A stretch of DNA of 64,000 nucleotides from an uncultured Gammaproteobacteria bacterium (GTDB lineage Bacteria > Pseudomonadota > Gammaproteobacteria > PS1 > Pseudothioglobaceae): positions 45,429 through 109,428 of the forward strand of contig CABXIU010000006.1 of NCBI GenBank assembly GCA_902512305.1. Direction: 5' to 3'. The position numbers and the translations under genes are program-made. The notes below the pieces were generated by a model, which was not told where the DNA came from, searched no databases, and was given only the letters and a program-made list of their open reading frames with translations. This document shows positions 1 through 10,309 of the stretch, in pieces. The stretch's first letter is position 1, and every line of letters begins with the position of its first letter.

Positions 1-69
1 CGACGAAAATCAGAAGAGGGTGAATGCATTAAGATGGACCAAAATAGATTAAACAATACACAAACACGA

Positions 70-1695
70 CTACTTAGTCAAACTCGAATTGTAATTTTTT
101 AGAATCATGTCTGCTGCTTTTTCTGCAATCATCATTGTCGGTGCGTTCGTATTTCCTGATACTAGTTCTGGCATGATAGATGCATCAACTACGCGTAAGT
201 TTTTTACTCCGTGAACCCTTAACTTGTCATCAACTACACTATCTTTTTCATGACCCATTTTGCAGGTACCAACTGGATGATAAATGCTCTGACTATGATT
301 TTTTGCTACCTCCAGTAAGTCTTCATCGGAAGTAAACGAGTATCCAGGAACAAACTCATCGAGAATATGATCTTTTATTGATTTTGCCTTTGCAATTTTT
401 CTTGCAACTTTGATCGATTCAATTGCGAGTTGTCGATCAGATTCTGTTGACAGGTAGTTTGGTACAATTTTAGGAAGATCTTTAGGGTTAGAAGATTTGA
501 TTGAAACCTCTCCTCTACTCTCAGGTCTCAGGATGCAAACTGACATGGTAAATGCTGAAAATGGATGAACGCCATCGCCAGGCTTATCTGCACTCAAAGG
601 CTGCATATGAAATTGTATGTTTGGTCTAGAGCCATCTAAAGAAGTATTAGTAAAAGCAAAAACCTGACTGGCACTTAAGGTCAAAGGGCCTGTTCTAAAA
701 AGAATATATTGAATTCCAATCAAAGCTTTTTTCCACCAAGTATTGAGTTCATCATTCAATGTTCTTGTATTAGTTTTGTAGACCATTCTGATTTGGAGGT
801 GGTCTTGGAGATTTTTACCAACTGCAGGATTATTGAAAATTGTTTTGATACCTAGCTTGCTTAATAGTTTTTCATCTCCAATTCCTGAGAGTTGTAATAT
901 TTGTGGAGAGCTAATCGCACCTGCAGATAAAATCACTTCATTATTGGCGAGAATAGTTTGATCAGGCTCGCCTTTGTTATTAATACAGCTAACACCGATT
1001 GCCTTAGACTTTTCAAAGATAACTTTACTTATTTGTGTATTGGTAATAATTGTTAAATTTCTTCTGGATCTAATTTTTCTATTTAAAAATGAACGGTAAG
1101 AGCTTCTTCTGAGGCCTTTATAACTGGTTTGCTGAAAGTAGCCAACACCCTCTTGATTTTGCCCATTGCAATCATCATTAAAAGGGATTCCTATCTCTTC
1201 TGAAGCCTTAATAAATAGATCAGCTATTTCTCTTCTTAATCTAAGATTAGAGACTTTCTGCTCGCCATCAGCTCCATGATAGTCATCTCCACCATTCTCT
1301 TGACACTCAAATTTTTTAAAATAAGGAAGGACATCATTGTATGACCATCCTTTATTTCCAAGTTTTTCCCAGTTATCGTAGTCATACTTGTCTCCTCGAA
1401 TATAAAGAAGCCCATTCAGAGCACTTGAGCCACCAAGAACCTTTCCTCTTGGCCAGTCGATTCTTCTGTTGTTTAATCCTTTATCTTTTTCGAGTTGATA
1501 CATCCAGTCAAATTTTGGATTATTCATAGTTTTGAAATAACCTACTGGGATATGGAGCCAGAAATTATTATCTCTTCGTCCAGCTTCTATTAATAGAACC
1601 TTATTGTTTGAATCTGCTGAGAGTCTGTTTGCAAGCAAGCAGCCTGCAGAACCCGCACCTACAATTATGTAATCATATTCCTTAAGCATTTTCAT
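70..1695 (-). CDS. GMC family FAD-dependent oxidoreductase (choline/alcohol dehydrogenase-like)
   Basis: This 541-residue protein belongs to the glucose-methanol-choline oxidoreductase family, which oxidises alcohols with a bound FAD. The N-terminal dinucleotide-binding motif GAGSAG is at residues 13-18, followed by the family signature GGSSALNGLLYIRG. The C-terminal active-site region contains YHPVGTCKMG and NTNAPTMM, which carry the usual catalytic His and Asn. There is no signal peptide, so it should be cytoplasmic. Family members of this length include choline dehydrogenase and polyethylene-glycol or alkanol dehydrogenases, and the sequence alone does not decide among them. It is divergent from the TRAP transporter for a likely sulfonate substrate, but a role in that pathway is not shown. 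Confidence 0.88.
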   Translation of the reverse strand: MKMLKEYDYIIVGAGSAGCLLANRLSADSNNKVLLIEAGRRDNNFWLHIPVGYFKTMNNPKFDWMYQLEKDKGLNNRRIDWPRGKVLGGSSALNGLLYIRGDKYDYDNWEKLGNKGWSYNDVLPYFKKFECQENGGDDYHGADGEQKVSNLRLRREIADLFIKASEEIGIPFNDDCNGQNQEGVGYFQQTSYKGLRRSSYRSFLNRKIRSRRNLTIITNTQISKVIFEKSKAIGVSCINNKGEPDQTILANNEVILSAGAISSPQILQLSGIGDEKLLSKLGIKTIFNNPAVGKNLQDHLQIRMVYKTNTRTLNDELNTWWKKALIGIQYILFRTGPLTLSASQVFAFTNTSLDGSRPNIQFHMQPLSADKPGDGVHPFSAFTMSVCILRPESRGEVSIKSSNPKDLPKIVPNYLSTESDRQLAIESIKVARKIAKAKSIKDHILDEFVPGYSFTSDEDLLEVAKNHSQSIYHPVGTCKMGHEKDSVVDDKLRVHGVKNLRVVDASIMPELVSGNTNAPTMMIAEKAADMILKNYNSSLTK

Positions 1696-1843
1696 TTATA
1701 GAATTTTTAAATCATTATTAAATAAAACTTGGATTATTTTTTTTAAAAATAAACAAAAAAATTAAGAAGTACAATTATAGGTAAAACTAAAGCCCATCTA
1801 CTTATGAATAAAAAAATATAGTTAATTTTTTTTTATAAATAGA

Positions 1844-1873
1844 TTGAAAGATATATATCAATTGATGTATACT
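1844..1873 (+). promoter_or_regulatory. Predicted sigma70 promoter of the DHPS-locus TRAP operon
   Basis: A -35 box TTGAAA (1844-1849) and a -10 box TATACT (1868-1873) are separated by 18 bases. The transcript would start near 1880, giving a leader of about 85 bases before the ATG at 1965. The spacer is filled by an inverted repeat listed separately. No experimental evidence is available. Confidence 0.55.
1852..1871. promoter_or_regulatory. 20-bp inverted repeat, candidate operator for the GntR/HutC-type regulator
   Basis: The sequence TATATATCAATTGATGTATA is a 20-bp palindrome with nine of ten base pairs matching, centred on CAATTG. It lies between and overlapping the predicted -35 and -10 boxes, the classic position for a repressor. 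The nearest candidate protein is the GntR/UTRA regulator encoded at the end of the opposing operon. The assignment to that protein is an inference. Confidence 0.5.
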
Positions 1874-1964
1874 GATAGTTGATTCATTTAATTGTGTCGT
1901 TTAGTTTTGTTTCAACACTCACTTAATAATCAAAAATTGTTTTTTTAAAAACTTAGGAGATTTT

Positions 1965-3056
1965 ATGTTTAAAAATAAAATTATTTTATTGGCGGCCGCT
2001 GCTATTGCATTTAGTTCAAGTGCTATAGCTGGGAATGTTAATTTAAAAGTACAATCTGTATTAAACTCTACTGGTAGTGAAGTTGGCTATGTAAGAGATT
2101 TTGCAGAAGACGTTGCTGCCTTAACTGATGGCAGAGTAACGATAGAAGTTCTTCCGGGAGGTTCTGTTGTTCCTAACTCTGATCTTATTGATGCAGTAGA
2201 CGCAGGTCTAATTGATGGTGGATTTGCATGGACTCACTATTGGTCTGGTAAGCATCCAGCAGCAATGCTGTTTGGTTCACCAATTGCTGGCGCCGGTCTT
2301 GGTATTGATAACATCGCATGGCTTTCATGGTTCCATAGTGCTGGCGGTAAAGAGCTCTATGATCAGTTATGGGATGAGATGGACTTGAATATTCATGGTT
2401 TGATGCTTCAACCTGTTGGTCCTGAAGCTTTAGGCTGGTTTAAAGAGCCAATTAATAGTATGGACGACTTCCGTAAACTTAGATTCCGCGCTCCTCCAGG
2501 AATCCCAGGTCAAACCTATAAGGATATTGGTGTCGCTGCTGTAGCTATGGGTGGTGGAGATATTCTACCAGCTCTAGAAAAAGGTGTAATTGATGCAGCA
2601 GAGTGGTGCTGCCCTGAGCCTGACAGAGACTTCGGTTTTCAAAAGGTTCTTAAGTATTACTACTTGCAAGGACTTCACCAGAACGTTGTGAATGCAGATA
2701 TGTATATCAACGGTGACAGATGGAATGAGATCTCTGCACGTGATCAACGCGCTATACACGTTGCCGCAAGAGCAGCAAGACTTGACTCAATGTCTAACCG
2801 TATTTACAAAAACGGTATTGCAATGGCAGACTTGCTAGAGCAAGGTGTTCAGTTAATGGATACTCCTGATGACTACTTCGTAGAGTTTATGGCTGCTGCG
2901 AATGCAACTCTTCAAAAGAATGCTGACGAGAATGCATTCTTTGCAGAGGTTTGGGCTTCACAGAGAGATTTCGCTGAGAAAGCGGTACCTTTCTGGTCAG
3001 GTGCTCAAGCGTCTAACGCTAAGTTAGGCCTTGCCTTTGCTGCGACTTTGAAGTAA
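1965..3056 (+). CDS. TRAP transporter periplasmic substrate-binding protein (DctP family), probably for DHPS
   Basis: This is the extracytoplasmic solute receptor of a tripartite ATP-independent periplasmic (TRAP) transporter. Residues 1-22 form a Sec signal peptide ending in AIA. The mature protein has the DctP fold, with the family segment LRFRAPPGIPGQTY containing the arginine that usually binds the substrate's acid group, and GGGDILPALEKGVIDAAEW near the hinge. It resembles the TakP-like branch that binds oxo- and hydroxy-acids. The start has a good Shine-Dalgarno (AGGAGA, 5 bases upstream). It faces an operon for dihydroxypropanesulfonate breakdown, and marine bacteria are known to use a TRAP system (HpsKLM) for that compound. 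The substrate is therefore inferred from context. Confidence 0.88.
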   Translation: MFKNKIILLAAAAIAFSSSAIAGNVNLKVQSVLNSTGSEVGYVRDFAEDVAALTDGRVTIEVLPGGSVVPNSDLIDAVDAGLIDGGFAWTHYWSGKHPAAMLFGSPIAGAGLGIDNIAWLSWFHSAGGKELYDQLWDEMDLNIHGLMLQPVGPEALGWFKEPINSMDDFRKLRFRAPPGIPGQTYKDIGVAAVAMGGGDILPALEKGVIDAAEWCCPEPDRDFGFQKVLKYYYLQGLHQNVVNADMYINGDRWNEISARDQRAIHVAARAARLDSMSNRIYKNGIAMADLLEQGVQLMDTPDDYFVEFMAAANATLQKNADENAFFAEVWASQRDFAEKAVPFWSGAQASNAKLGLAFAATLK

Positions 3057-3081
3057 AGATTCATCGTAAGACTTGTAATCT

Positions 3082-3119
3082 AAGTTGCCAATAGTAAATA
3101 CTGTTGGCAACTTTTTTTT
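3082..3119 (+). terminator. Intrinsic terminator after the TRAP binding-protein gene
   Basis: AAGTTGCCAA (3082-3091) pairs perfectly with TTGGCAACTT (3104-3113) around a 12-base loop, and is followed by a T-run. It stands 25 bases after the binding-protein stop codon and before the permease genes, so it should make the receptor mRNA more abundant than that of the permease. Confidence 0.75.
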
Positions 3120-3129
3120 ATCACAAGCC

Positions 3130-3188
3130 GGCTTTATCTAACTTTGGGTTCTCCTTTATCCCAGAGTTAGAAAAGCCTTAATTTTTTT
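3130..3188 (+). terminator. Second long hairpin with T-run between binding-protein and permease genes
   Basis: GGCTTT (3130-3135) pairs with AAAGCC (3172-3177), and inside it CTAACTTTGGG (3138-3148) pairs with CCCAGAGTTAG (3160-3170), giving 17 paired positions with one G-U. An AA step then leads into TTTTTTT at 3182-3188. It may be a backup terminator or the 3' end of a small RNA. Confidence 0.5.
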
Positions 3189-3196
3189 GGTTTTAT

Positions 3197-3224
3197 TTGT
3201 AAAACACTGTAGTTTTGTTACAAT
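3197..3224 (+). promoter_or_regulatory. Possible internal promoter for the TRAP permease genes
   Basis: TTGTAA (3197-3202) and TACAAT (3219-3224) are spaced by 16 bases, 39 bases upstream of the small permease start and downstream of two hairpins. It would give the permease genes a source of transcript independent of read-through. AT-rich background makes chance matches likely. Confidence 0.35.
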
Positions 3225-3263
3225 GGTGTAAAGTTTTTTTAGATTCGAAATTAGGTGTAATTT

Positions 3264-3872
3264 ATGTCAGAGGAAGAGGATATTGGTGAATTAGATATTA
3301 CCGATGAAATGATCGCAGAGGGCAGATCATATTCCGGAGTTATGCCTGATGATATGCCTAAAATGATGGCTAGAACTATTCTAAGTATTGACTGGTTTAG
3401 TCTTAGGGTTGGTCAAGTAGTCTGTTGGATGACTGTTCCCGTATTTTTATCCATGTTCATCGAGGTTACTGGTAGACATTTCTTTGGCTCACCAACGATG
3501 TGGGCTTACGATATTAGCCGAATGGGTGCAGGCGCTATGTTTATGCTGGGTGCTGGTTATGCGCTTTCGAAAGGCGTTCATATTAGAGCGGACTTTATGT
3601 ATCGAGATTGGTCAGTTAAGACTCAAGCAACGATAGATTTAACGCTCTATTTATTATTTTATTTTCCTGGAATTATGGGTGCAGCATGGGCGTGCTATAA
3701 ATATGCCTATAAGTCTTGGTCGATAATGGAGAGAGGTATGGATACTGCGTGGATGCCTCTGATGTGGCCAATCAAATTTGCTCTTTTTATAGGATTTGTA
3801 TTTTTATTAATTCAAGGTATTTCAGAAACTCTTAAGTGCATTTATGCTCTCAAAAATAGGAGATGGCCATGA
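3264..3872 (+). CDS. TRAP transporter small permease subunit (DctQ family)
   Basis: This 202-residue inner-membrane protein has the four hydrophobic segments of a DctQ subunit, with family features such as EVTGRHFFGSPTMWAYDISR after the first helix and the segment SKGVHIRADFMYRD. It should sit between the binding protein and the large permease and be needed for uptake. It carries an acidic cytoplasmic N-terminal extension of about 40 residues before the first helix, longer than is common. The stop codon overlaps the preferred start of the next gene by four bases (ATGA), which implies coupled translation. Confidence 0.87.
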   Translation: MSEEEDIGELDITDEMIAEGRSYSGVMPDDMPKMMARTILSIDWFSLRVGQVVCWMTVPVFLSMFIEVTGRHFFGSPTMWAYDISRMGAGAMFMLGAGYALSKGVHIRADFMYRDWSVKTQATIDLTLYLLFYFPGIMGAAWACYKYAYKSWSIMERGMDTAWMPLMWPIKFALFIGFVFLLIQGISETLKCIYALKNRRWP

Positions 3873-5185
3873 GTCCTGAAGTGCTAGGTATAGTATTGAT
3901 CTTTACAATGCTCTTTGCCATTTTTGTTGGCTTTCCAATTTCATTTACGCTCATTTTCCTAGGCGTTTTCTTCGGCTATCTAGGCTTTGGAGATCTTGTT
4001 TTTTACTTAATGACCTTCCAGTTTTCTGGAAGTATGCTTGAGCAAACTCTTGTTGCAATTCCTCTATTTACCTTTATGGGAATTCTTATGGAGAAGGCAA
4101 ACCTCATGGAGCGATTATTTACATCCGTACAAATGGCCCTTGCAAGAACTAAGGGCTCTTTGTTTGTGGCAGTGCTCTTTGTTGCTACAATTTTTGGAGC
4201 TGCAACCGGAATTGTAGGTGCATCGGTCACAATTTTAGGAATCATGTCAGCCAAAACAATGAATAGATCGAAGTATGATGTGCGTTTGGCAGCAGGTTCA
4301 ATCACTGCTGGCGGTACTCTCGGTATATTGATACCCCCAAGTATTATGTTAGTTGTTATGGGGCCTATACTTAACGTTCCAGTCACTGACTTGTTCGCTG
4401 CTGCAATTGTCCCAGGCGTCATGTTAGCGTTACTCTATACAGCTTATACACTCATAAGGTGTCACTTGAACCCATCTTTGGGGCCTGTTGTCCCAGAGGA
4501 TTTGATACCAGATTCCATGAGTGATGTATGGAAAGAGTTTTTCAAGGGACTTGTTCCGCCTGTTCTTTTGGTGGGCGCATCTTTAGGTAGTATTTTGGCA
4601 GGTTGGGCGACAGCAACGGAAGGTGCTGCAATGGGCGCTGTTGGTGCAATCGTATTAACTTTGGCTTATCGAAAGCTAACCTTTGAATCTTTTAAAAGTT
4701 CACTTTTAAAGACTTTAGAGATAACTACTTTAATCATGGTATTGGTTTGCGCTTCAAACTTTTTTGGAGCAGTATTTTCAAGACTAGGAACACCAACCAT
4801 GATTACCGAGGCATTGATGTTGCTAGATCTTCCACCAACAGCTATCTTACTTATAGTTATGGCACTAATTTTCTTATTAGCTTGGCCATTAGAGTGGGTT
4901 CCAATTGTACTCATTATAATTCCAATTGTATTGCCACTAATTGAACAATTAGGATTCAACCTGACTTGGTTTGGAATTCTTGTTGCTGTTAATCTTCAGA
5001 CAGCGTGGTTATCGCCACCTGTTGCACTCTCGGCCTACTTTCTCAAAGGGGTTGTTCCTGAATGGGATTTATCAGACATCTATAAAGGAATGATGCAGTT
5101 TATGGTGATTCAAGTCATTGGGCTAGCGCTGATCATTATATTCCCTCAAATTGTATTATGGCTGCCAACCTATTTATATGGATAA
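3869..5185 (+). CDS. TRAP transporter large permease subunit (DctM family)
   Basis: The large TRAP permease forms the transport channel and drives uptake with a sodium or proton gradient. The protein is almost entirely hydrophobic, with about a dozen helices and the family segments GIVGASVTILGIMS and TLGILIPPSIMLVVMGPI. The ORF track begins at 3863, but that ATG touches the Shine-Dalgarno AGGAG (3858-3862). The ATG at 3869 has a 6-base spacing and overlaps the previous stop codon as ATGA, so I use it (438 residues). It ends about 60 bases from the end of the convergent gntR gene. Confidence 0.88.
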   Translation: MSPEVLGIVLIFTMLFAIFVGFPISFTLIFLGVFFGYLGFGDLVFYLMTFQFSGSMLEQTLVAIPLFTFMGILMEKANLMERLFTSVQMALARTKGSLFVAVLFVATIFGAATGIVGASVTILGIMSAKTMNRSKYDVRLAAGSITAGGTLGILIPPSIMLVVMGPILNVPVTDLFAAAIVPGVMLALLYTAYTLIRCHLNPSLGPVVPEDLIPDSMSDVWKEFFKGLVPPVLLVGASLGSILAGWATATEGAAMGAVGAIVLTLAYRKLTFESFKSSLLKTLEITTLIMVLVCASNFFGAVFSRLGTPTMITEALMLLDLPPTAILLIVMALIFLLAWPLEWVPIVLIIIPIVLPLIEQLGFNLTWFGILVAVNLQTAWLSPPVALSAYFLKGVVPEWDLSDIYKGMMQFMVIQVIGLALIIIFPQIVLWLPTYLYG

Positions 5186-5244
5186 ATGAAAGTAGCTTTA
5201 TAACTTTATTTTGAGAGTGATTATCTATATAGCTATTGGGCAAG

Positions 5245-6018
5245 CTAAATCGCTTCTCCAAAGGTGCTGTTTTGAGATTGGATATAGTCAATATCACTGG
5301 TATGAACATATGAGGTTCTCAGTTCGATAGTCTCATTATTATATGTTTGACCCACTCGATCGACTTTAAGGATTGGATCATTCAAAGGAATATTTAAAAG
5401 CTTAGATATTTTTTCATCAGCCGAGATTGCCTTTAATTTTTCAGAGCAATTGGTAATAAAAATGTTAAATTTATTTTGATAAAGATTATAAACTGTATTT
5501 CCACGACCTTTAAAAATCTCCTCAGTGAGTCCTGGAAATTTACTTTGAGGAATTACAATTTTATCAATAATATAGAACTTTTTATTAAGGCCTAGCTTGT
5601 TGTAAATCTGAAAAACTGGACTACCAGCAGAAATACCAAATTCGTTAGCTTCCGACTTAGTTGCTTTTTTTGTATCAAAAGAAATAAACTCAACATTTGG
5701 GCTTTGTTTTTCGTTACTTCCATTCAGCGCAAAATGAAAATACTCAAAAAGAAAGCTACTTTTGTCATGTTGAAATACAAACGTTCCTAGGCCTTGCTTT
5801 CGGATAAGAAAGCCCTCTTTTTCAAGAACTCCCACTGCTTTTCTAATTGTTCCTATTGAGACATCAAAAAGCTGAACAAGAGTTTTTTCATTAGGAATGA
5901 GTTGCCCAGGTCTGAGCTCATCCCGATAAAGGCAATTATAAAGCTCATTTCTAATTTGAAGCCAAAGCGGAGTTTTGCTTTCTCTATCAATATCAAATTT
6001 CTGATCAGTAATACTCAT
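5245..6018 (-). CDS. GntR family transcriptional regulator (HutC/UTRA type), likely regulator of the DHPS genes
   Basis: A 257-residue regulator with an N-terminal winged helix of the GntR family (about residues 10-80, including LRPGQLIPNEKTLVQLFDVSIGTIRKAV) and a C-terminal UTRA effector domain (about 100-245). HutC-type regulators usually repress a neighbouring catabolic operon until a small ligand binds. It is the last gene of the suyA-suyB-hpsN-SDR-ADH operon, 19 bases after the dehydrogenase, so it would be co-expressed with its probable targets. The DHPS regulator described in Cupriavidus (HpsR) is a LacI-type protein, so this regulator is a non-homologous replacement if the assignment is correct. 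Confidence 0.85.
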   Translation of the reverse strand: MSITDQKFDIDRESKTPLWLQIRNELYNCLYRDELRPGQLIPNEKTLVQLFDVSIGTIRKAVGVLEKEGFLIRKQGLGTFVFQHDKSSFLFEYFHFALNGSNEKQSPNVEFISFDTKKATKSEANEFGISAGSPVFQIYNKLGLNKKFYIIDKIVIPQSKFPGLTEEIFKGRGNTVYNLYQNKFNIFITNCSEKLKAISADEKISKLLNIPLNDPILKVDRVGQTYNNETIELRTSYVHTSDIDYIQSQNSTFGEAI

Positions 6019-6037
6019 TATTAAATATTAGATTAAA

Positions 6038-7048
6038 TTAAAAGGAAGGTTTTAAAATAACTTTAGCTGAGGCCATTGTACCATTGTGTAAACTCTGAAA
6101 AGCCAGATTAGTTTCTGATAATGGCATCTCCTCAATCCATGAAAGATCTCCAAAATCCCCATTTTCTATTGACCTGAGAGCTGACCTAAAGTCTTCCATG
6201 CTGTATGTATAGCATCCGATTAATTTTATTTCTTGGAGGGTAATTTTACGAATATCAATGTTACTACTCCAGCTGAGAAGACCTACATTAACAACGGCAC
6301 CTCCTGCTCTGACTGAAGTAATAGATAGCGCATTAGTTTTTTCACTACCCACGCAATCAATCACGACATCATAGCTATCTTCACTTACAGATTGATTGAT
6401 AGGGTTTACTGGGTTGACACCCACATGTTCTTTAACGCATTGATGGCGAGCTTTATTTGTCTCTAAAACAGTCATCTTTACACTATATGACTTAAGGAGG
6501 AGGGCTGCAAGTAAGCCTATTGCACCTGCTCCAATAACTAATACATTGCAGTCTTTGATTGGTTTAAATGAATTTTCTATGGCAAGGTTAACAGCGTGAA
6601 CAACGGTTGCTGCAGGTTCTGTCATTGCAACATGATTTGAATTCATAGAATTGGTTGCATGAACAAGGCATTGATTTGGGATTGTCATGTATTGAGCAAA
6701 AGCACCTAATCGACTCATACCTATCATATCTCTATCGCTACATAAATTATCTCTGCCTTGGAGGCAGTATTCACATTTTCCGCATGTAATGAGCGGATTA
6801 CCAGTTACTTTTTGACCCTTATTGGAGCCCTCAACAATTTCCCCACAAAACTCATGACCAAGAATAAGTCCAGGATTTCTTCGCGGGTCTTTTCCATGAA
6901 AGGCATGCATATCAGAGCCACAAATTCCTACTGATTCAATTCTTAATAAGACGTCATCATCTCGATCAATCTGGGTAGACTGATATTCACGAAAAAAAGT
7001 CATTTCATTTGGTGCGGTATAAACCACTGCTTCCATTTTATCAATCAT
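6038..7048 (-). CDS. Zinc-dependent medium-chain alcohol dehydrogenase (HpsO/HpsP-like role proposed)
   Basis: This 336-residue medium-chain dehydrogenase shows the catalytic zinc region (GICGSDMHAFHG, then GHEFCGEIVEG), the structural zinc cluster CGKCEYCLQGRDNLC, and a Rossmann motif GAGAIG for NAD(P). It should oxidise a secondary alcohol of a polyol. In characterised DHPS pathways two dehydrogenases (HpsO, HpsP) interconvert the DHPS enantiomers through the 2-oxo compound. This protein and the adjacent SDR are the natural candidates, but which is which cannot be read from the sequence. Its start overlaps the SDR stop as ATGA. Confidence 0.85.
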   Translation of the reverse strand: MIDKMEAVVYTAPNEMTFFREYQSTQIDRDDDVLLRIESVGICGSDMHAFHGKDPRRNPGLILGHEFCGEIVEGSNKGQKVTGNPLITCGKCEYCLQGRDNLCSDRDMIGMSRLGAFAQYMTIPNQCLVHATNSMNSNHVAMTEPAATVVHAVNLAIENSFKPIKDCNVLVIGAGAIGLLAALLLKSYSVKMTVLETNKARHQCVKEHVGVNPVNPINQSVSEDSYDVVIDCVGSEKTNALSITSVRAGGAVVNVGLLSWSSNIDIRKITLQEIKLIGCYTYSMEDFRSALRSIENGDFGDLSWIEEMPLSETNLAFQSLHNGTMASAKVILKPSF

Positions 7049-7806
7049 GCTGCTGAAAATCCTCCGTCTAAAAATATAGTTTGACCCGTTACATACGAGT
7101 TTGCATCACTACACAGGAAGACGCTAATCCCAAACATATCTTTTTCTTCACCATTTCGACCCATCATTGTTTTATTGGCTAAAGTTTTTAATTTATCAGA
7201 ATCTTGAAACAAAGATTCAGTTAAATTTGTTCTAAAAAAACCTGGAGCAATTGCATTGACAAGGATACCATCTTTAGAATAAGCCTGAGCTAGTGCACGA
7301 GTGAGTTGCATAATGCCACCTTTGCTTGCTCCATAAGGAATACTATTATCAAAAGCTCTTAGAGACTGAAGTGAGGCAATATTGATAATTCGACCCCAGT
7401 TATTTTTCTTCATAGATTCAGCAACAAGCTGGCTTAAATAAAAGGGCGCCGTTAGATTGATATCGATTGTTTTTTGCCAATCATCTAGCGTAAGCTCTTC
7501 AGCTGAATTTCTTAGATTAATACCCGCAGAATTAACTAAGATATCTATTCTTTTAGAGTCTTTATGAATTCCAGCCACCATTTTCTCAAGCGCATTACTT
7601 GAAGTGACATCAACTTGAACAAATTTTGCTTTGGAGCCTTGCTCTTTTATTTCTTGAAGGACTTCATCTGCATTATCACGACTACTAGCAATCCAGACAA
7701 ATGCACCTGCTTTAGCAAGTGCAAGCGCCATCATTTTTCCTATTCCGCTAGTACCACCAGTTATCAGAGCAACTTTATTCTCAAGAGAAAAGTCTGATAA
7801 GTTCAT
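7045..7806 (-). CDS. Short-chain dehydrogenase/reductase (HpsO/HpsP-like role proposed)
   Basis: A classical SDR of 253 residues with the cofactor motif TGGTSGIG near residue 17, NSAG in the middle and the catalytic YGASK motif preceded by a serine-rich strand. The C-terminus TGQTIFLDGGFSA is typical of enzymes acting on polyols. It lies four bases after hpsN and overlaps the zinc dehydrogenase gene, so all are in one transcript. I infer that it works with that enzyme to convert (S)-DHPS to the (R)-form used by HpsN. A sugar-acid substrate is the main alternative. Confidence 0.85.
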   Translation of the reverse strand: MNLSDFSLENKVALITGGTSGIGKMMALALAKAGAFVWIASSRDNADEVLQEIKEQGSKAKFVQVDVTSSNALEKMVAGIHKDSKRIDILVNSAGINLRNSAEELTLDDWQKTIDINLTAPFYLSQLVAESMKKNNWGRIINIASLQSLRAFDNSIPYGASKGGIMQLTRALAQAYSKDGILVNAIAPGFFRTNLTESLFQDSDKLKTLANKTMMGRNGEEKDMFGISVFLCSDANSYVTGQTIFLDGGFSAA

Positions 7807-7810
7807 ACGA

Positions 7811-9127
<1,317 letters not shown>

Positions 9128-9139
9128 TTAGTAATTTGT

Positions 9140-10309
9140 TTATGCGCTCTCATATAGGCGCGTTAATACAAACTCTTGATGGCCCAATATCTCAGCAGCA
9201 GTCATTCTACCATTTGAGGTGTGAATTAATGACTCTAGTAACATATCGCCAGCTTCATCTAGATTAATATCACGATTCAATAATCCAGTTACATCAACAT
9301 CGACATGTTCAGACATCGTTCTTAGTGTTCTTGGGTTTGCACAAATCTTAATGACAGGCAAAATAGGATTACCAATAATGTTGCCCTGTCCAGTAGGGAA
9401 AAAGTGGGCTACATATCCAGATGCAGCACAAAGTGTCACCATTTCAGCAGCGGCAGAGGATGAGTCCATAAACCAAAGACCTTTACTTGTTGGCATTTCA
9501 GCTTTATCTAGAACGCCGTCAACAACACACTTCTTACCAATCTTTGTAATGTTTCCAAGGGCCTTTTCTTCAATGGTGGTTAAACCACCTTCAATGTTTC
9601 CTTTAGTAGGTTGAGATTCAGACAGGTCATCGGTTTTAAAGCGCTCAATCATATCCTGGTAGCGGTTAAACATGAACATGAATTGATCTGCAACAGCGTC
9701 ATTTGCACATCTCTCTTTAATTAGATGTTCTCCTCCTGTAACCTCCGATGTCTCACCGAATAGTAAAGTACTCTCTTTTTCATAAAGTTTATCAAATGCA
9801 TTTCCAACTGTCGGATTTGAGCCGAAACCAGAAGTAGTATCTGACTCACCACACTTAGTTGATACCCATATCTCACCGATATCACATTCCTCTCTTTGCA
9901 GGCCTGATGCGTAATGAACCATATCATAAGCCGCTTTAGAGGCATCAGCAATTGTTTGAATGTCTCCTTTCTTTTCAATAGAGAAGCCTTGAACAGGTTT
10001 TCCAGTTGCCGCGATTCCATCAACAATTTTTTGGGTCCAGTCTGGCTCAATACCTATAACTACTACAGCAGCAACATTTGGATTTGCACCAGTACCAATC
10101 ATTGTTCTAAAATGAAGGTCTAGGTCTTCACCAAACTGAAGTCTTCCATATGGATGAGGTAGGGCAATGGTTCCTTTGATGTTGTTACTAACAGCTTCAC
10201 ATGCAGCATTTGAAATATCATCAACAGGCAGAATCACTACGTAATTACGAATTCCTACTCTATTGTTATCGCGCCTATAACCGTAGATTTTTTGATTTAA
10301 ATTTATCAT
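9140..10309 (-). CDS. suyB: (R)-sulfolactate sulfo-lyase large subunit SuyB
   Basis: This UxaA-family protein has the size of SuyB (389 residues from the ATG chosen here). SuyAB removes the sulfonate group of (R)-sulfolactate, giving pyruvate and sulfite. The conserved [18 protein letters not shown] start and the segments [27 protein letters not shown] and [23 protein letters not shown] are typical of the altronate dehydratase/sulfo-lyase family. The track starts at a GTG (10315) within the Shine-Dalgarno. The ATG at 10309 forms a TAATG overlap with suyA and is preferred. Altronate or galactarate dehydratases are the alternative family members, but the split into two subunits and the hpsN neighbour favour SuyB. 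Confidence 0.82.
   Translation of the reverse strand: MINLNQKIYGYRRDNNRVGIRNYVVILPVDDISNAACEAVSNNIKGTIALPHPYGRLQFGEDLDLHFRTMIGTGANPNVAAVVVIGIEPDWTQKIVDGIAATGKPVQGFSIEKKGDIQTIADASKAAYDMVHYASGLQREECDIGEIWVSTKCGESDTTSGFGSNPTVGNAFDKLYEKESTLLFGETSEVTGGEHLIKERCANDAVADQFMFMFNRYQDMIERFKTDDLSESQPTKGNIEGGLTTIEEKALGNITKIGKKCVVDGVLDKAEMPTSKGLWFMDSSSAAAEMVTLCAASGYVAHFFPTGQGNIIGNPILPVIKICANPRTLRTMSEHVDVDVTGLLNRDINLDEAGDMLLESLIHTSNGRMTAAEILGHQEFVLTRLYESA

Noticed and set aside
2-52. Possible C-terminal tail of a plus-strand gene entering from the left edge (reads DENQKRVNALRWTKID then stop)
   Set aside because: Only 16 codons are visible and two other frames are open or nearly so; there is not enough to support a gene.
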